The notes below the pieces were generated by a model, which worked only from the letters and a program-made list of their open reading frames with translations, did not search any database and had not been told where the DNA came from. From Autumnicola musiva (GTDB lineage Bacteria; Bacteroidota; Bacteroidia; Flavobacteriales; Flavobacteriaceae), in the NCBI RefSeq assembly GCF_031846585.1, contig NZ_JAVRHK010000009.1:130466-194465 (forward strand): a DNA stretch of 64,000 nucleotides, written 5' to 3'. Positions 29,903-38,539 of this stretch are shown in pieces. Both the position numbers and the translations under genes were made by a program. The first letter of the stretch is position 1. The number at the start of each line of letters is the position of its first letter.

Positions 29903-30456
29903 GATGTGAAAAGAAATAAAAAAACGGAAGTTATTGCCACTCCTCCAAAAGCCACTGAACCCAACTTACCGCCGTAACCCTGAAAAACATTCTTGGAGCA
30001 GATATAGATTACACCTGTAACAAAACCGGCAAATAATATAAACCTCCAGTTCTCTGTAACCATAGGGCTGGTCATTCCTACAAATGCTCCACAGTACATG
30101 GCTACAGGAATTTCCTTTGTAGCAGCTCCTTTTCTTCTGAAAATGATAGGAAGAAAAGACGCTATAGAGCCGGTTATACCCGCACCGATAACTGGTCCTA
30201 ATCCTGCCATTTGGTTCAGGAGAAATGTAATCATACAACCGGTTATTACATAAATGATGTTATAAAAATCTTCAAAGAAATGTTCTTCCTCTTCTCTGGG
30301 AGATTTAAAATATCCAATTGTTACCAGTAAAGCAATTATTAACAGGAGTGCTACAAGTTGAAGGGTGTCTATCTTTTCATAAAATATAGCCAGTAAAAAG
30401 GAAAGATGAAACAATACAAACAGGAAAAATGCTATTCTCCGGATGGTCTTTTTCAT
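29899..30456 (-). CDS. Small multispan membrane protein A of an overlapping similar pair
   Basis: This 185-residue membrane protein has five or six hydrophobic segments and an N-terminal extension (IAFFLFVLFHLSFLLAIFY) not present in its partner. The short polar loop SPREEEEHFFEDFYN separates the first two helices from the rest. Residues from about 85 on, including LGPVIGAGITGSIASFLPII and IPVAMYCGAFVGMTSP, match protein B in pattern. The two open reading frames overlap by 4 bp. No known transporter motif was recognised, and the role cannot be stated. Confidence 0.75.
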   Translation of the reverse strand: MKKTIRRIAFFLFVLFHLSFLLAIFYEKIDTLQLVALLLIIALLVTIGYFKSPREEEEHFFEDFYNIIYVITGCMITFLLNQMAGLGPVIGAGITGSIASFLPIIFRRKGAATKEIPVAMYCGAFVGMTSPMVTENWRFILFAGFVTGVIYICSKNVFQGYGGKLGSVAFGGVAITSVFLFLFTS

Positions 30457-30566
30457 TAGTTTTAAAATTTTTGCAAAACTAATAAAATTGAAGCGGGTGA
30501 GATAATCCAGTGCTGCTCCTGAAATTTTTTTTACCTTCTTATAAAAATTGTTTGTAAATCACTTCC

Positions 30567-31814
30567 ATGGACTACTTCTTAATTATTACCATTTTGGTAA
30601 CTCTTTCTGCAATCTTTGGTTATATAAATGTTCGTTTTCTAAAACTTCCCAACACTATCGGTTTAATGCTAATAACCATAGTCTCCAGCCTTGGCGTGCT
30701 TGGCCTTAGCGCATTTGATGATACCCTGCTGAATGTAGAAAAGGAAATTATCGGCAATATAGATTTTGAGGAAATTTTGCTGGAAGTGATGCTGAGTTTC
30801 CTCCTGTTTGCAGGAGCATTACATACCAATTTTGAACAGCTTAGGATACAGCGCTGGCCTGTACTGGTCTTTGCTACTGTAGGCGTGCTGGTTTCAACTT
30901 TCCTGGTGGGAACCTTAATGTATTTTGTGCTCATGCTCACAGGATTGGATGTGGATTATATATATTGTCTTCTTTTTGGAGCACTCATTTCTCCTACAGA
31001 CCCCATTGCAGTACTGGGAATATTAAAAAAAGCGGGAGCTGCAAAAAATCTTGAAGCCAAGATTGTGGGAGAGTCTCTTTTTAATGATGGAGTGGGAGTG
31101 GTGGTTTTCCTAACCATTTATCAGGTTGCAGGTTCTGCGGAAGGGAGTATTAATGCTATGTCTATTCTTGAACTTTTTTCTGTTGAAGTGGTAGGAGGTA
31201 TTATTCTTGGGCTAATTTTGGGTTACATCACCTATTTGCTGATGAAGTCTATAGACGATTATGATATTGAAGTGGTTATAACCCTAGCCACTGTGATGCT
31301 GGGAACTGTACTGGCACATCATTTTCACCTTTCGGCACCCCTGGCTATGGTAACTGCAGGTTTAATGGTGGGAAATGACACCATACGTGCCAGTACAATG
31401 TCTGAAATTACTGAAAGTTATGTAGATAAATTCTGGGAACTTATTGATATTTTGCTCAACACCATTCTTTTTGTGCTTATTGGAATGGAAATGCTGCTAC
31501 TCAGCTTTAGAGGCGAATATATTTTGGCGGGGCTTATAGCCATTCCTTTGGTGCTTATTTGTCGTTATATCTCCCTGCTTTTACCAATAAATTTCTTTAA
31601 AAGAAAACTCGCATTTGCCCCTAAAACAAATTTAATTATGACCTGGGGCGGATTAAGAGGAGGTATTTCCATAGCTCTGGCACTGGGTCTTCAGGAAGAG
31701 ATGCACAGGGAACTATTTTTAGTTATAACTTATATAATTGTTGTATTTTCAATACTTGTGCAGGGATTAAGTATAGGAAAATTGATAGAAAAATATTCTG
31801 TTGATAAAGCTTAA
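30567..31814 (+). CDS. Sodium:proton antiporter, CPA1/NhaP type
   Basis: This 415-residue inner-membrane antiporter has 12 or so hydrophobic segments. The family motifs are FGALISPTDPIAVLGILKK and ESLFNDGVGVVVFLTI (the ND pair of the ion site), then HFHLSAPLAMVTAGLMVGN and the C-terminal MTWGGLRGGISIALALGL, which is very characteristic. The short polar tail ends SVDKA, with no cytoplasmic regulatory domain. It would exchange Na+ (or Li+/K+) for protons and supports salt and pH tolerance. It is followed 75 bp later by wrbA in the same direction. Confidence 0.94.
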   Translation: MDYFLIITILVTLSAIFGYINVRFLKLPNTIGLMLITIVSSLGVLGLSAFDDTLLNVEKEIIGNIDFEEILLEVMLSFLLFAGALHTNFEQLRIQRWPVLVFATVGVLVSTFLVGTLMYFVLMLTGLDVDYIYCLLFGALISPTDPIAVLGILKKAGAAKNLEAKIVGESLFNDGVGVVVFLTIYQVAGSAEGSINAMSILELFSVEVVGGIILGLILGYITYLLMKSIDDYDIEVVITLATVMLGTVLAHHFHLSAPLAMVTAGLMVGNDTIRASTMSEITESYVDKFWELIDILLNTILFVLIGMEMLLLSFRGEYILAGLIAIPLVLICRYISLLLPINFFKRKLAFAPKTNLIMTWGGLRGGISIALALGLQEEMHRELFLVITYIIVVFSILVQGLSIGKLIEKYSVDKA

Positions 31815-31889
31815 TGTGAAGATTTTAGGTTTTCATTATTATATTTAAGAGCTATTTTTTTAACTTTTTACAAACTAAAAAATTGAATT

Positions 31890-32504
31890 ATGAAAGATGT
31901 AAAATTAGCGGTTATCTATTACAGTTCAACCGGAACCAACCACCAAATGGCAAAATGGGCTGCTGAAGCAGGTAAGGAATCGGGGGCGAAAGAAGTACGA
32001 TTTCGCCGGATTCAGGAAATTGCCCCTCAGGAATCCATAAATCAAAACGAGGATTGGAAGAAGCATATTGAAGCAACTAAAGATATTACTACCGCATCTT
32101 TAGATGACCTGGAATGGGCAGATGCCATTATCTTTAGTGCTCCCACCAGGTATGGTAGTCTGCCTTCACAAGTGCAGGCATTTTTTGATACCACCGGCGG
32201 ACTATGGTTCCAGGGAAAATTGGCAAATAAAGTGGTGAGCGGGATGACCAGTGCTCAAAATCCTCATGGCGGACAGGAAACTACTTTAGCCGCTCTTTAT
32301 AAAACCATGTTCCACTGGGGCGCCATTCCGGTTGCACCGGGTTATACCGATGAGGTAATGTTTGGAGCCGGAGGAAATCCTCATGGTGTAAGTACAGAAG
32401 CTGGTAAAGATAATCTTGATGATAAGATTAAGAAAGCAGTTTCTCATCAGGTAAAAAGAACTTTACAAGTTGCCGGATGGATAAAAAAAGGATTGCAGGA
32501 ATAA
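31890..32504 (+). CDS. wrbA: NAD(P)H:quinone oxidoreductase, WrbA family
   Basis: This 204-residue flavodoxin-like enzyme reduces quinones by two electrons and so avoids semiquinone radicals. The FMN phosphate loop is YYSSTGTNHQMAKWAAEA, and later motifs are DAIIFSAPTRYGSLPSQVQ, FFDTTGGLWFQGKL and the MTSAQNPHGGQETTL stretch typical of WrbA. It is located in the cytosol or loosely at the membrane. It is the last gene before a strong bidirectional terminator. Its quinone substrate range would complement that of the MhqO/MhqD-like pair, although the genes are far apart. Confidence 0.93.
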   Translation: MKDVKLAVIYYSSTGTNHQMAKWAAEAGKESGAKEVRFRRIQEIAPQESINQNEDWKKHIEATKDITTASLDDLEWADAIIFSAPTRYGSLPSQVQAFFDTTGGLWFQGKLANKVVSGMTSAQNPHGGQETTLAALYKTMFHWGAIPVAPGYTDEVMFGAGGNPHGVSTEAGKDNLDDKIKKAVSHQVKRTLQVAGWIKKGLQE

Positions 32505-32522
32505 CTAAATAGCGATGATAAA

Positions 32523-32560
32523 ATTAAAAGCCGGAACAATTTTTTGTTCCGGCTTTTAAT
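32523..32560. terminator. Bidirectional terminator between wrbA and the beta-lactamase-like gene
   Basis: A 17-bp perfect stem built around AAAAGCCGGAACAA, with a TTTT loop, is flanked by A- and T-runs. It lies between two convergent genes and can serve both. Confidence 0.92.
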
Positions 32561-32604
32561 TTTTATTCAGAACCCTGAATTTGGAAATCATCAATTTGTA
32601 CTCT

Positions 32605-34596
32605 TCACTCATTTCCAGCCATCTTCCTGAAAAACACTCCAATAGTCCGACCATTAGAGGCCTTAAAACCGGAAATTTCTCCCTGTTCATTTCTTACAAA
32701 AGATAGATCAGAGATAGGAAAAGTAGATCCAAAAGAATCCTTATCTGCAGGATTCAATGGCATGGGCCCGGCAATTTGATAATTATGCAGCATGAGTTTT
32801 TCATCTTCAATATTTATGCTGTAAATGGTTTCAATTTCATCACTGTAATATTTGCCCGTATATTCCTTTAACTCTTCAGGCTGAGGTTTCCAGCTGATCT
32901 TTTTGGCGAGATGTTTTCCGTTTTGGTTAAGGGTAAGGGAATCGGCAGTGCCATCTTCTTTTATATGAAAATTAATTTCAGCATTTACACCTTTCAGTTT
33001 AAATATAGAATCAGATACAGCATACATATCTACCTCTCCCTGGCCTGTGGCCTGAGTATAAATTCTTTCTCCGTCCTTTGAAAAGTTAAGAACAAAACCA
33101 GGTGCTTCTATAAGTTCATAACGGCCGGTAAGGCCATCAAAATCTTCAACATTATAATTGTAAGTACCGGATTCTTCCTCATTACTTTTTTCTTCTTTTT
33201 CAGGTTCCATATGTTCTGAAAAGAAAGCATCTGCAACTTTATACGCAATATTTCCTTCAAAACCGGCATTATTACTTTGAGTGACCACGGCTGCGTCTAT
33301 TTCAGGAAAATACATTAACATAGAACGATGGGCAATATCGGCCCCAGCATGCTGAATTTGTTTCAGCCCGCGGTAATCAGCAATAAATAGTCCCAGTCCG
33401 TATTGAGTGGTGTCTCCACTTTTAAGTACAAAAGGAGTGGTCATTTCACTAATAATTTCTTCGCTTCCCACCTTCGGATCATTAAAATTTCCTATCCATT
33501 TGGCTAAATTCCCGGATGTAGTATATATTCCACCGGCACCCATAGCACCCGCTAAATCCTGCACTTCCTGGTATACTCCATCTTCATCCAGATTGTAGCC
33601 GGCAGCTCTTCCCTCTATTACTTCAAACTGGTTTTTTCGAACAATGCTGTGTTCCATCCCTAAAGGATCAAAAACATTAGTTTTCATCCACTGCGGAAAA
33701 GGAACTTCGGTTATCCGTTCTACAAGGGCTGCCAGTATTGCATATCCGGTATTGTTGTAATTCCACTGCGTGCCGGGTTCATTTTGCAACTCCGGCTGAT
33801 TCTTTATTACTTTTAAAATAGCTTTACGATCCAGGGGGGCGTCCATATTTCTACCTGTTATCGCCAGGGTGTTAATAAATTCCCTGTAACCACTGGTATG
33901 GGTAAGTAAGTTCCTGATGGTAACTTTGTGATCAAATTCAGGCAGCTCCGGGAAATATTTCCGAATATCATCATCCAATGACAATTTTCCTTGTTTTGCA
34001 AGCAATTCTATGGCAAAAGCGGTAAACTGTTTTGATGTAGACCCAATATTAGTAGGAGTTTGTATAGTAAAAGGAATATCATAACTAAGATTTGCCATTC
34101 CGTAGCCTTCAGAAAAAATAATTTCGCTATCCTTCATTACCATAACGGCAGCTCCCGGAGTATCATTTCCGCTATATTGAGCCATTAGCTGATCTACAAT
34201 TTCTACCGGTTCTGTTGCTAAAGGTTCCAACCTGGTAATTTTAATACTGTAATTACCTTTGGCTTCTTTAAAAGGAATGATCTTTATTATATAATCGCCA
34301 GCCTTTTTGGTGTTAAATTGAAAAATTTCCGGACCTCTCGAGGGGCCATCCACATGAGCAACATTCTCTCCCTCCGGATTATAAATGTTTACCACTACAT
34401 CTACACTATTCTGGTTGACCTTTCCCAGGACAAAACGTGAAGAATCAAGTTTGAGTTTGTAGCTATGCTCGCCATCTGCGGGAAGAAATTCAGCAACTTC
34501 CTGTCCCTGTTTAATATTTTCTAAAAAGGAACCCTGGGCATAAATACCAGTGGGAATACATAAAATGCTTGTAAAAAATAATAGTTTTTTTATCAT
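32605..34596 (-). CDS. Serine hydrolase of the beta-lactamase/class C family, exported
   Basis: This 663-residue protein has a signal peptide (LLFFTSILCIPTGIYAQ). A small beta domain (about 25-122) resembles bacterial pre-peptidase domains. A beta-lactamase-like domain spans about 125-460, with the nucleophile motif SxxK at Ser186-Lys189 (NIGSTSKQF), then YNNTGYAIL as the YxN motif. A C-terminal beta-rich extension (about 485-660) repeats a lipocalin-like pattern often seen in such hydrolases. It is probably a periplasmic esterase or D-aminopeptidase; true beta-lactam resistance is unlikely. It is monocistronic. Confidence 0.87.
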   Translation of the reverse strand: MIKKLLFFTSILCIPTGIYAQGSFLENIKQGQEVAEFLPADGEHSYKLKLDSSRFVLGKVNQNSVDVVVNIYNPEGENVAHVDGPSRGPEIFQFNTKKAGDYIIKIIPFKEAKGNYSIKITRLEPLATEPVEIVDQLMAQYSGNDTPGAAVMVMKDSEIIFSEGYGMANLSYDIPFTIQTPTNIGSTSKQFTAFAIELLAKQGKLSLDDDIRKYFPELPEFDHKVTIRNLLTHTSGYREFINTLAITGRNMDAPLDRKAILKVIKNQPELQNEPGTQWNYNNTGYAILAALVERITEVPFPQWMKTNVFDPLGMEHSIVRKNQFEVIEGRAAGYNLDEDGVYQEVQDLAGAMGAGGIYTTSGNLAKWIGNFNDPKVGSEEIISEMTTPFVLKSGDTTQYGLGLFIADYRGLKQIQHAGADIAHRSMLMYFPEIDAAVVTQSNNAGFEGNIAYKVADAFFSEHMEPEKEEKSNEEESGTYNYNVEDFDGLTGRYELIEAPGFVLNFSKDGERIYTQATGQGEVDMYAVSDSIFKLKGVNAEINFHIKEDGTADSLTLNQNGKHLAKKISWKPQPEELKEYTGKYYSDEIETIYSINIEDEKLMLHNYQIAGPMPLNPADKDSFGSTFPISDLSFVRNEQGEISGFKASNGRTIGVFFRKMAGNE

Positions 34597-34803
34597 AATG
34601 AATGTTTTACGCTGATCTAAATAGTATTTTTAAAGCAGCAGGTGATGATTTTTTCTGTAAATAGGACGACCAATAAGTCAGTCCGGTTACATTTTATTTT
34701 TTTGATGTTGAAAATTGAACGTAAGAAAGAATATTCTGTAATTTTAAATAATTAATCGCAGTACCTTGTAAATTCATTTGCACTACAAAATTATCCATAC
34801 AAC

Positions 34804-35649
34804 ATGAAGAAAAATTACTTCCTGATGATAATGAGTCTGCTAAGCTTGTTATTATATTCCCATTCTCTTAAAGCGCAGCTCCAAAGCAATCAGGAGCATT
34901 TTGCTGAAGAAACAGCCGGCATAGCACATGGTAATGTTGAAATGAAAGAATATTTTTCAGAAAGCGTAGATACCTTACGTACAACTGCGGTATATACCCC
35001 ACCTGGTTTTTCAGAAAAAAGAAAGTATCCTGTGCTGTATTTACTTCACGGTATTGGTGGTGATGAAAGAGAGTGGCTGGAACAGGGTGCGCCACGGCAT
35101 ATTCTGGATAATCTTTATGCTGAAGGAAAACTAAGCCCAATGATTGTGGTATTTCCAAATGGTCGTGCCATGAAAAATGATCGTGCCGAAGGAGATATTT
35201 TTGATAGCACAAAAGTGAAGGCCTTTGCTCATTTTGAGAAAGATCTCCTGAATGATCTTATTCCATTTATTGAGGAAAATTATCCTGTTTTGGCTGAAAG
35301 GGAACACCGGGCAATTGCAGGTTTGTCTATGGGAGGAGGGCAGGCCCTTAATTTTGGTCTCACTAATCCTGAAATATTCGCCTGGATAGGAGGTTTTTCT
35401 TCGGCGCCAAATACCATGACCCCGGAAAAATTGATCAGTAATCCGGTAGAAGTTGCAAAGCAGCTTAAGTTACTGTTTATCTCCTGCGGAAAAGATGACG
35501 AACTTTTTGAAATAAGTGAAAACTTCCACAGCTATCTTGCAAATAATAAGGTGCCGCATATTTGGTATCCTGAAGAGGGAAAACATGATTTTGAGGTATG
35601 GAAGAACGATTTATACCTGTTTTCCCAGATGCTCTTCACAACGGATTAA
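34804..35649 (+). CDS. Exported esterase of the feruloyl-esterase/esterase D-like family
   Basis: This 281-residue alpha/beta hydrolase has a signal peptide (SLLSLLLYSHSLKAQ). Visible motifs are the oxyanion region YPVLYLLHGIGGDEREW, the nucleophile elbow IAGLSMGGGQALNFGL, an acid in CGKDDELFE and a histidine in EEGKHDFEVWK. This pattern matches secreted esterases with XynZ-like feruloyl esterase similarity that often sit beside polysaccharide hydrolases. None are adjacent here, so the acyl-ester substrate is unknown. It stands alone and is divergent from the beta-lactamase-like gene. Confidence 0.88.
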   Translation: MKKNYFLMIMSLLSLLLYSHSLKAQLQSNQEHFAEETAGIAHGNVEMKEYFSESVDTLRTTAVYTPPGFSEKRKYPVLYLLHGIGGDEREWLEQGAPRHILDNLYAEGKLSPMIVVFPNGRAMKNDRAEGDIFDSTKVKAFAHFEKDLLNDLIPFIEENYPVLAEREHRAIAGLSMGGGQALNFGLTNPEIFAWIGGFSSAPNTMTPEKLISNPVEVAKQLKLLFISCGKDDELFEISENFHSYLANNKVPHIWYPEEGKHDFEVWKNDLYLFSQMLFTTD

Positions 35650-35815
35650 ATTCAGAAATTAGTGAAAAAAGAAGAAATAGACATTTCTCAGGGATTTTGG
35701 CTGGATATTTTGGCAGGCCCTTTAATATCCAGAAACACCGGGATTATTAATACTTAACTTCCTCTTTGTTATCATTTATTATATTATTAATAGACAAATA
35801 ACCATCTTTTCGAAC

Positions 35816-35837
35816 GGTATTCAGCTGCCTGAATACC
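35816..35837 (+). terminator. Hairpin downstream of the esterase gene
   Basis: A perfect 9-bp inverted repeat GGTATTCAG with a 4-nt CTGC loop is followed by TTTTAAAAG. It lies 167 bp below the esterase stop and 135 bp above katG. It is either a terminator or part of the katG control region. Confidence 0.5.
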
Positions 35838-35865
35838 TTTTAAAAGATCTATATTCGTTCTTCCT

Positions 35866-35879
35866 CTATTATATAATAG
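35866..35879. promoter_or_regulatory. Palindromic operator candidate upstream of katG
   Basis: The perfect palindrome CTATTATATAATAG lies 93 bp above the katG start. Its ATTATA-TATAAT symmetry resembles Fur/PerR-family boxes, and peroxidase genes are common PerR targets. No regulator gene of that family is in the window, so the assignment is inference. Confidence 0.4.
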
Positions 35880-35922
35880 GTTTTTCTTATATTAATTAGA
35901 ATATCATCATTAAAAATTATCA

Positions 35923-35930
35923 TAATTTTG
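35923..35930 (+). promoter_or_regulatory. -7 box of a Bacteroidota-type promoter for katG
   Basis: TAATTTTG fits the TANNTTTG consensus used by the primary sigma factor of this phylum and lies 41 bp before the katG ATG. A good -33 TTTG was not found at the usual distance. Confidence 0.4.
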
Positions 35931-35971
35931 TTATTATTAATAAATGATTTACTAATTAAACCATATCCACA

Positions 35972-38227
35972 ATGGCAGATAATAAACACGATAAACCCAG
36001 TAATCATAAAGTCTGGGAAGTAAACGAGTCAAGTAAATGTCCTTTTATGGGTGGATCACTAGATTTTACCGCTGGTAGCGGTACATCAAATGAAGACTGG
36101 TGGCCCAACCAATTAAATTTTAAAATTTTACGCCAGCATTCCTCAAAGTCCAATCCAATGGGAGAAGATTTTAATTATGCTGAAGAATTTAAGAAACTCA
36201 ACCTTAAAGCCGTAAAAAAAGACCTATTTGACCTGATGAATGATTCTCAGGATTGGTGGCCTGCGGATTATGGCCATTATGGACCATTTTTTATAAGGAT
36301 GGCCTGGCATAGTGCCGGGACATATCGTATTGGTGACGGGCGTGGAGGGGCCAGTTCCGGATCCCAGCGTTTTGCTCCGTTAAATAGCTGGCCGGATAAT
36401 GCTAACCTGGATAAAGCGAGGTTACTTCTTTGGCCTATAAAGCAAAAATATGGAAAGAAAATTTCCTGGGCAGATTTAATGATTCTTGCCGGTAATTGTG
36501 CCCTGGAATCCATGGGGCTGGAAACCTATGGTTTTGCTGGTGGGCGTGAAGATATATGGGAACCCGAAGAAGATATTTACTGGGGCTCTGAGGGAGAATG
36601 GTTGGGAAATAAGGAAAGATATGCAAGTGGTGACGATCTGGAAAATCCTCTTGCTGCTTCCCATATGGGCCTTATTTATGTTAATCCTGAAGGACCAAAT
36701 GGGAATCCTGATCCCATAGGTGCAGCGCGTGATATTCGTGAAACCTTTGGCCGTATGGCTATGAATGATGAGGAAACAGTTGCTTTAATTGCCGGAGGTC
36801 ATACTTTTGGAAAAACACATGGTGCTGCCGATGCTATAGAACATGTAGGCGCAGAACCTGCCGGGTCAGACATTGAAGAAATGGGTCTTGGGTGGAAAAA
36901 TAATTTTGGCAGCGGTAAAGGAGAACATACAATAACCAGTGGAATTGAAGGAGCCTGGACCGATACCCCCACCAAGTGGAGTAACAAATTTTTTGAGAAT
37001 CTGTTTGGCTTTGATTGGGAATGCGATAAAGGCCCCGGAGGTGCTTATCAATGGAAGCCGAAAAACGGTGCCGGTGCAGGAACAGTACCAGATGCACACA
37101 ATCCTTCAAAAAAACATGCTCCCTTTATGCTCACAACAGATCTTGCGCTTAAAGAAGATCCTGCTTATGAAAAAATTTCAAGGCGTTATTTTGAAAACCC
37201 CAATGAATTTGCAGACGCTTTCTCCAGGGCGTGGTATAAATTAACCCACCGTGATATGGGGCCAGTTTCTAGATACCTTGGACCGGAAGTACCTGAAGAA
37301 GAATTGATCTGGCAGGATCCTGTTCCAAAGGCAGATTATGAAATTATAGACGATAAGGATGTAAAAGAGCTAAGAGATAAAATTCTGAAATCGGAACTTA
37401 CGGTTTCCCAGCTTATTTCCACTGCCTGGGCCTCGGCATCAACTTTTCGTAATTCAGATAAACGTGGCGGGGCTAATGGAGCACGTATCCGCCTGGAGCC
37501 ACAAAGGCACTGGGAAGTTAATAATCCGCCGGAATTGCAAAAGGTAATCCGTACCCTGGAAGGTATTCAGGAAGAATTTAATAACTCACAAAAAGGCAAT
37601 AAGAAAGTTTCAATTGCAGATCTTATTGTGCTTGGAGGTTGTGTAGGACTTAAAAAAGCAGCTAAAGAAGCTGGACATGAAATTGGTGTGCCCTTTACAC
37701 CCGGTCGTACTGATGCCTCACAAGAGCAAACTGATATTGATGCTTTTGCCGTACTTGAACCTATGGCTGACGGATTTAGAAATTTTGTGAACCATCGAAG
37801 TGAATTTTCCACAAAACCGGAAGAAATGCTTATTGATCGCTCCCAGTTAATGAACCTGACTCTTCCTGAAATGACTGTGCTTATTGGCGGACTTCGTGTA
37901 CTGGATACTAACTTTAACAAATCAAAGCACGGTGTATTTACAGATAAACCCAGGGCGCTTAGCAATGATTATTTTGTAAACCTTCTGGATATGCGCACAA
38001 CATGGAAGGCAACTTCTGATGATAAAAAAGAATTTGAAGGCCGTGACCGTAAAACAGGTGATTTAAAGTGGACCGGAACAAGGGTGGACCTTATTTTCGG
38101 TTCTAATTCAGAGCTTCGGGCAATAGCTGAAGTTTACGGAACAGGAGACGGGCAGGAGAAGTTCTTAAAAGATTTTGTTGCTGCCTGGACTAAGGTTATG
38201 GATAGTGATCGTTTTGATGTGAAATAG
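35972..38227 (+). CDS. katG: Catalase-peroxidase
   Basis: This 751-residue heme enzyme degrades hydrogen peroxide and peroxidises small donors. The distal site Arg109-Trp112-His113 lies in FIRMAWHSAGTYRIGDGRGG, and the proximal heme ligand is the histidine of IAGGHTFGKTHGA. Tyrosine in GLIYVNPEGPNGNPDP fits the Met-Tyr-Trp crosslink that gives catalase activity. The second, heme-free half (about 440-751) is present, including VQFTPGRTDA-like VPFTPGRTDAS. The length is typical. It has no signal peptide. A second, unrelated catalase (53723-55855) is also encoded. Confidence 0.97.
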   Translation: MADNKHDKPSNHKVWEVNESSKCPFMGGSLDFTAGSGTSNEDWWPNQLNFKILRQHSSKSNPMGEDFNYAEEFKKLNLKAVKKDLFDLMNDSQDWWPADYGHYGPFFIRMAWHSAGTYRIGDGRGGASSGSQRFAPLNSWPDNANLDKARLLLWPIKQKYGKKISWADLMILAGNCALESMGLETYGFAGGREDIWEPEEDIYWGSEGEWLGNKERYASGDDLENPLAASHMGLIYVNPEGPNGNPDPIGAARDIRETFGRMAMNDEETVALIAGGHTFGKTHGAADAIEHVGAEPAGSDIEEMGLGWKNNFGSGKGEHTITSGIEGAWTDTPTKWSNKFFENLFGFDWECDKGPGGAYQWKPKNGAGAGTVPDAHNPSKKHAPFMLTTDLALKEDPAYEKISRRYFENPNEFADAFSRAWYKLTHRDMGPVSRYLGPEVPEEELIWQDPVPKADYEIIDDKDVKELRDKILKSELTVSQLISTAWASASTFRNSDKRGGANGARIRLEPQRHWEVNNPPELQKVIRTLEGIQEEFNNSQKGNKKVSIADLIVLGGCVGLKKAAKEAGHEIGVPFTPGRTDASQEQTDIDAFAVLEPMADGFRNFVNHRSEFSTKPEEMLIDRSQLMNLTLPEMTVLIGGLRVLDTNFNKSKHGVFTDKPRALSNDYFVNLLDMRTTWKATSDDKKEFEGRDRKTGDLKWTGTRVDLIFGSNSELRAIAEVYGTGDGQEKFLKDFVAAWTKVMDSDRFDVK

Positions 38228-38270
38228 GTTTCACAATTTCCTTGTAATTTTTGTTCAGAATTTAAAATAA

Positions 38271-38302
38271 AAGGTGATCCGGAAACGGGTCATCTTTTTT
38301 GA
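38271..38302 (+). terminator. Terminator of katG
   Basis: The stem AAGGTGATCCG/CGGGTCATCTT (11 bp with two G-U pairs) is closed by a GAAA tetraloop and followed by TTTT. It lies about 45 bp below katG. Confidence 0.82.
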
Positions 38303-38539
38303 TTTTTGCCCGCTACCAGTCAATGGTTTTGCTACTATTTTGAAGAGATTAGAGATAAAAGAGTTTATTAAAATCTATTATCCAAGCATCGTAAGTTTTA
38401 TCTGCAACATACGGTAAAAGCGAGCCAGGATGGTTTCGTATTTTTTTCCGCCGAAAGCCTGACAGGCTAAAGCAATTTTTAGTATCAAATTAACAGTAGA
38501 AAAAAGACGTCCTTCTATCTTTAGTATTAAATTAAATTT
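38303..38539. other. Intergenic region before the acyl-CoA-dehydrogenase/PIG-L cluster
   Basis: Together with the katG terminator this makes a 312-bp gap. It holds only a short dyad AGCCT-GAC-AGGCT (38456-38468) and AT-rich DNA that must include the promoter of the next gene. No gene was recognised. Confidence 0.5.

Noticed and set aside
32605..34596. Possible true antibiotic-resistance beta-lactamase
   Set aside because: The domain sits in a 663-residue multidomain protein with extra N- and C-terminal beta domains; esterase or peptidase-type serine hydrolases look like this, and no resistance context is present.
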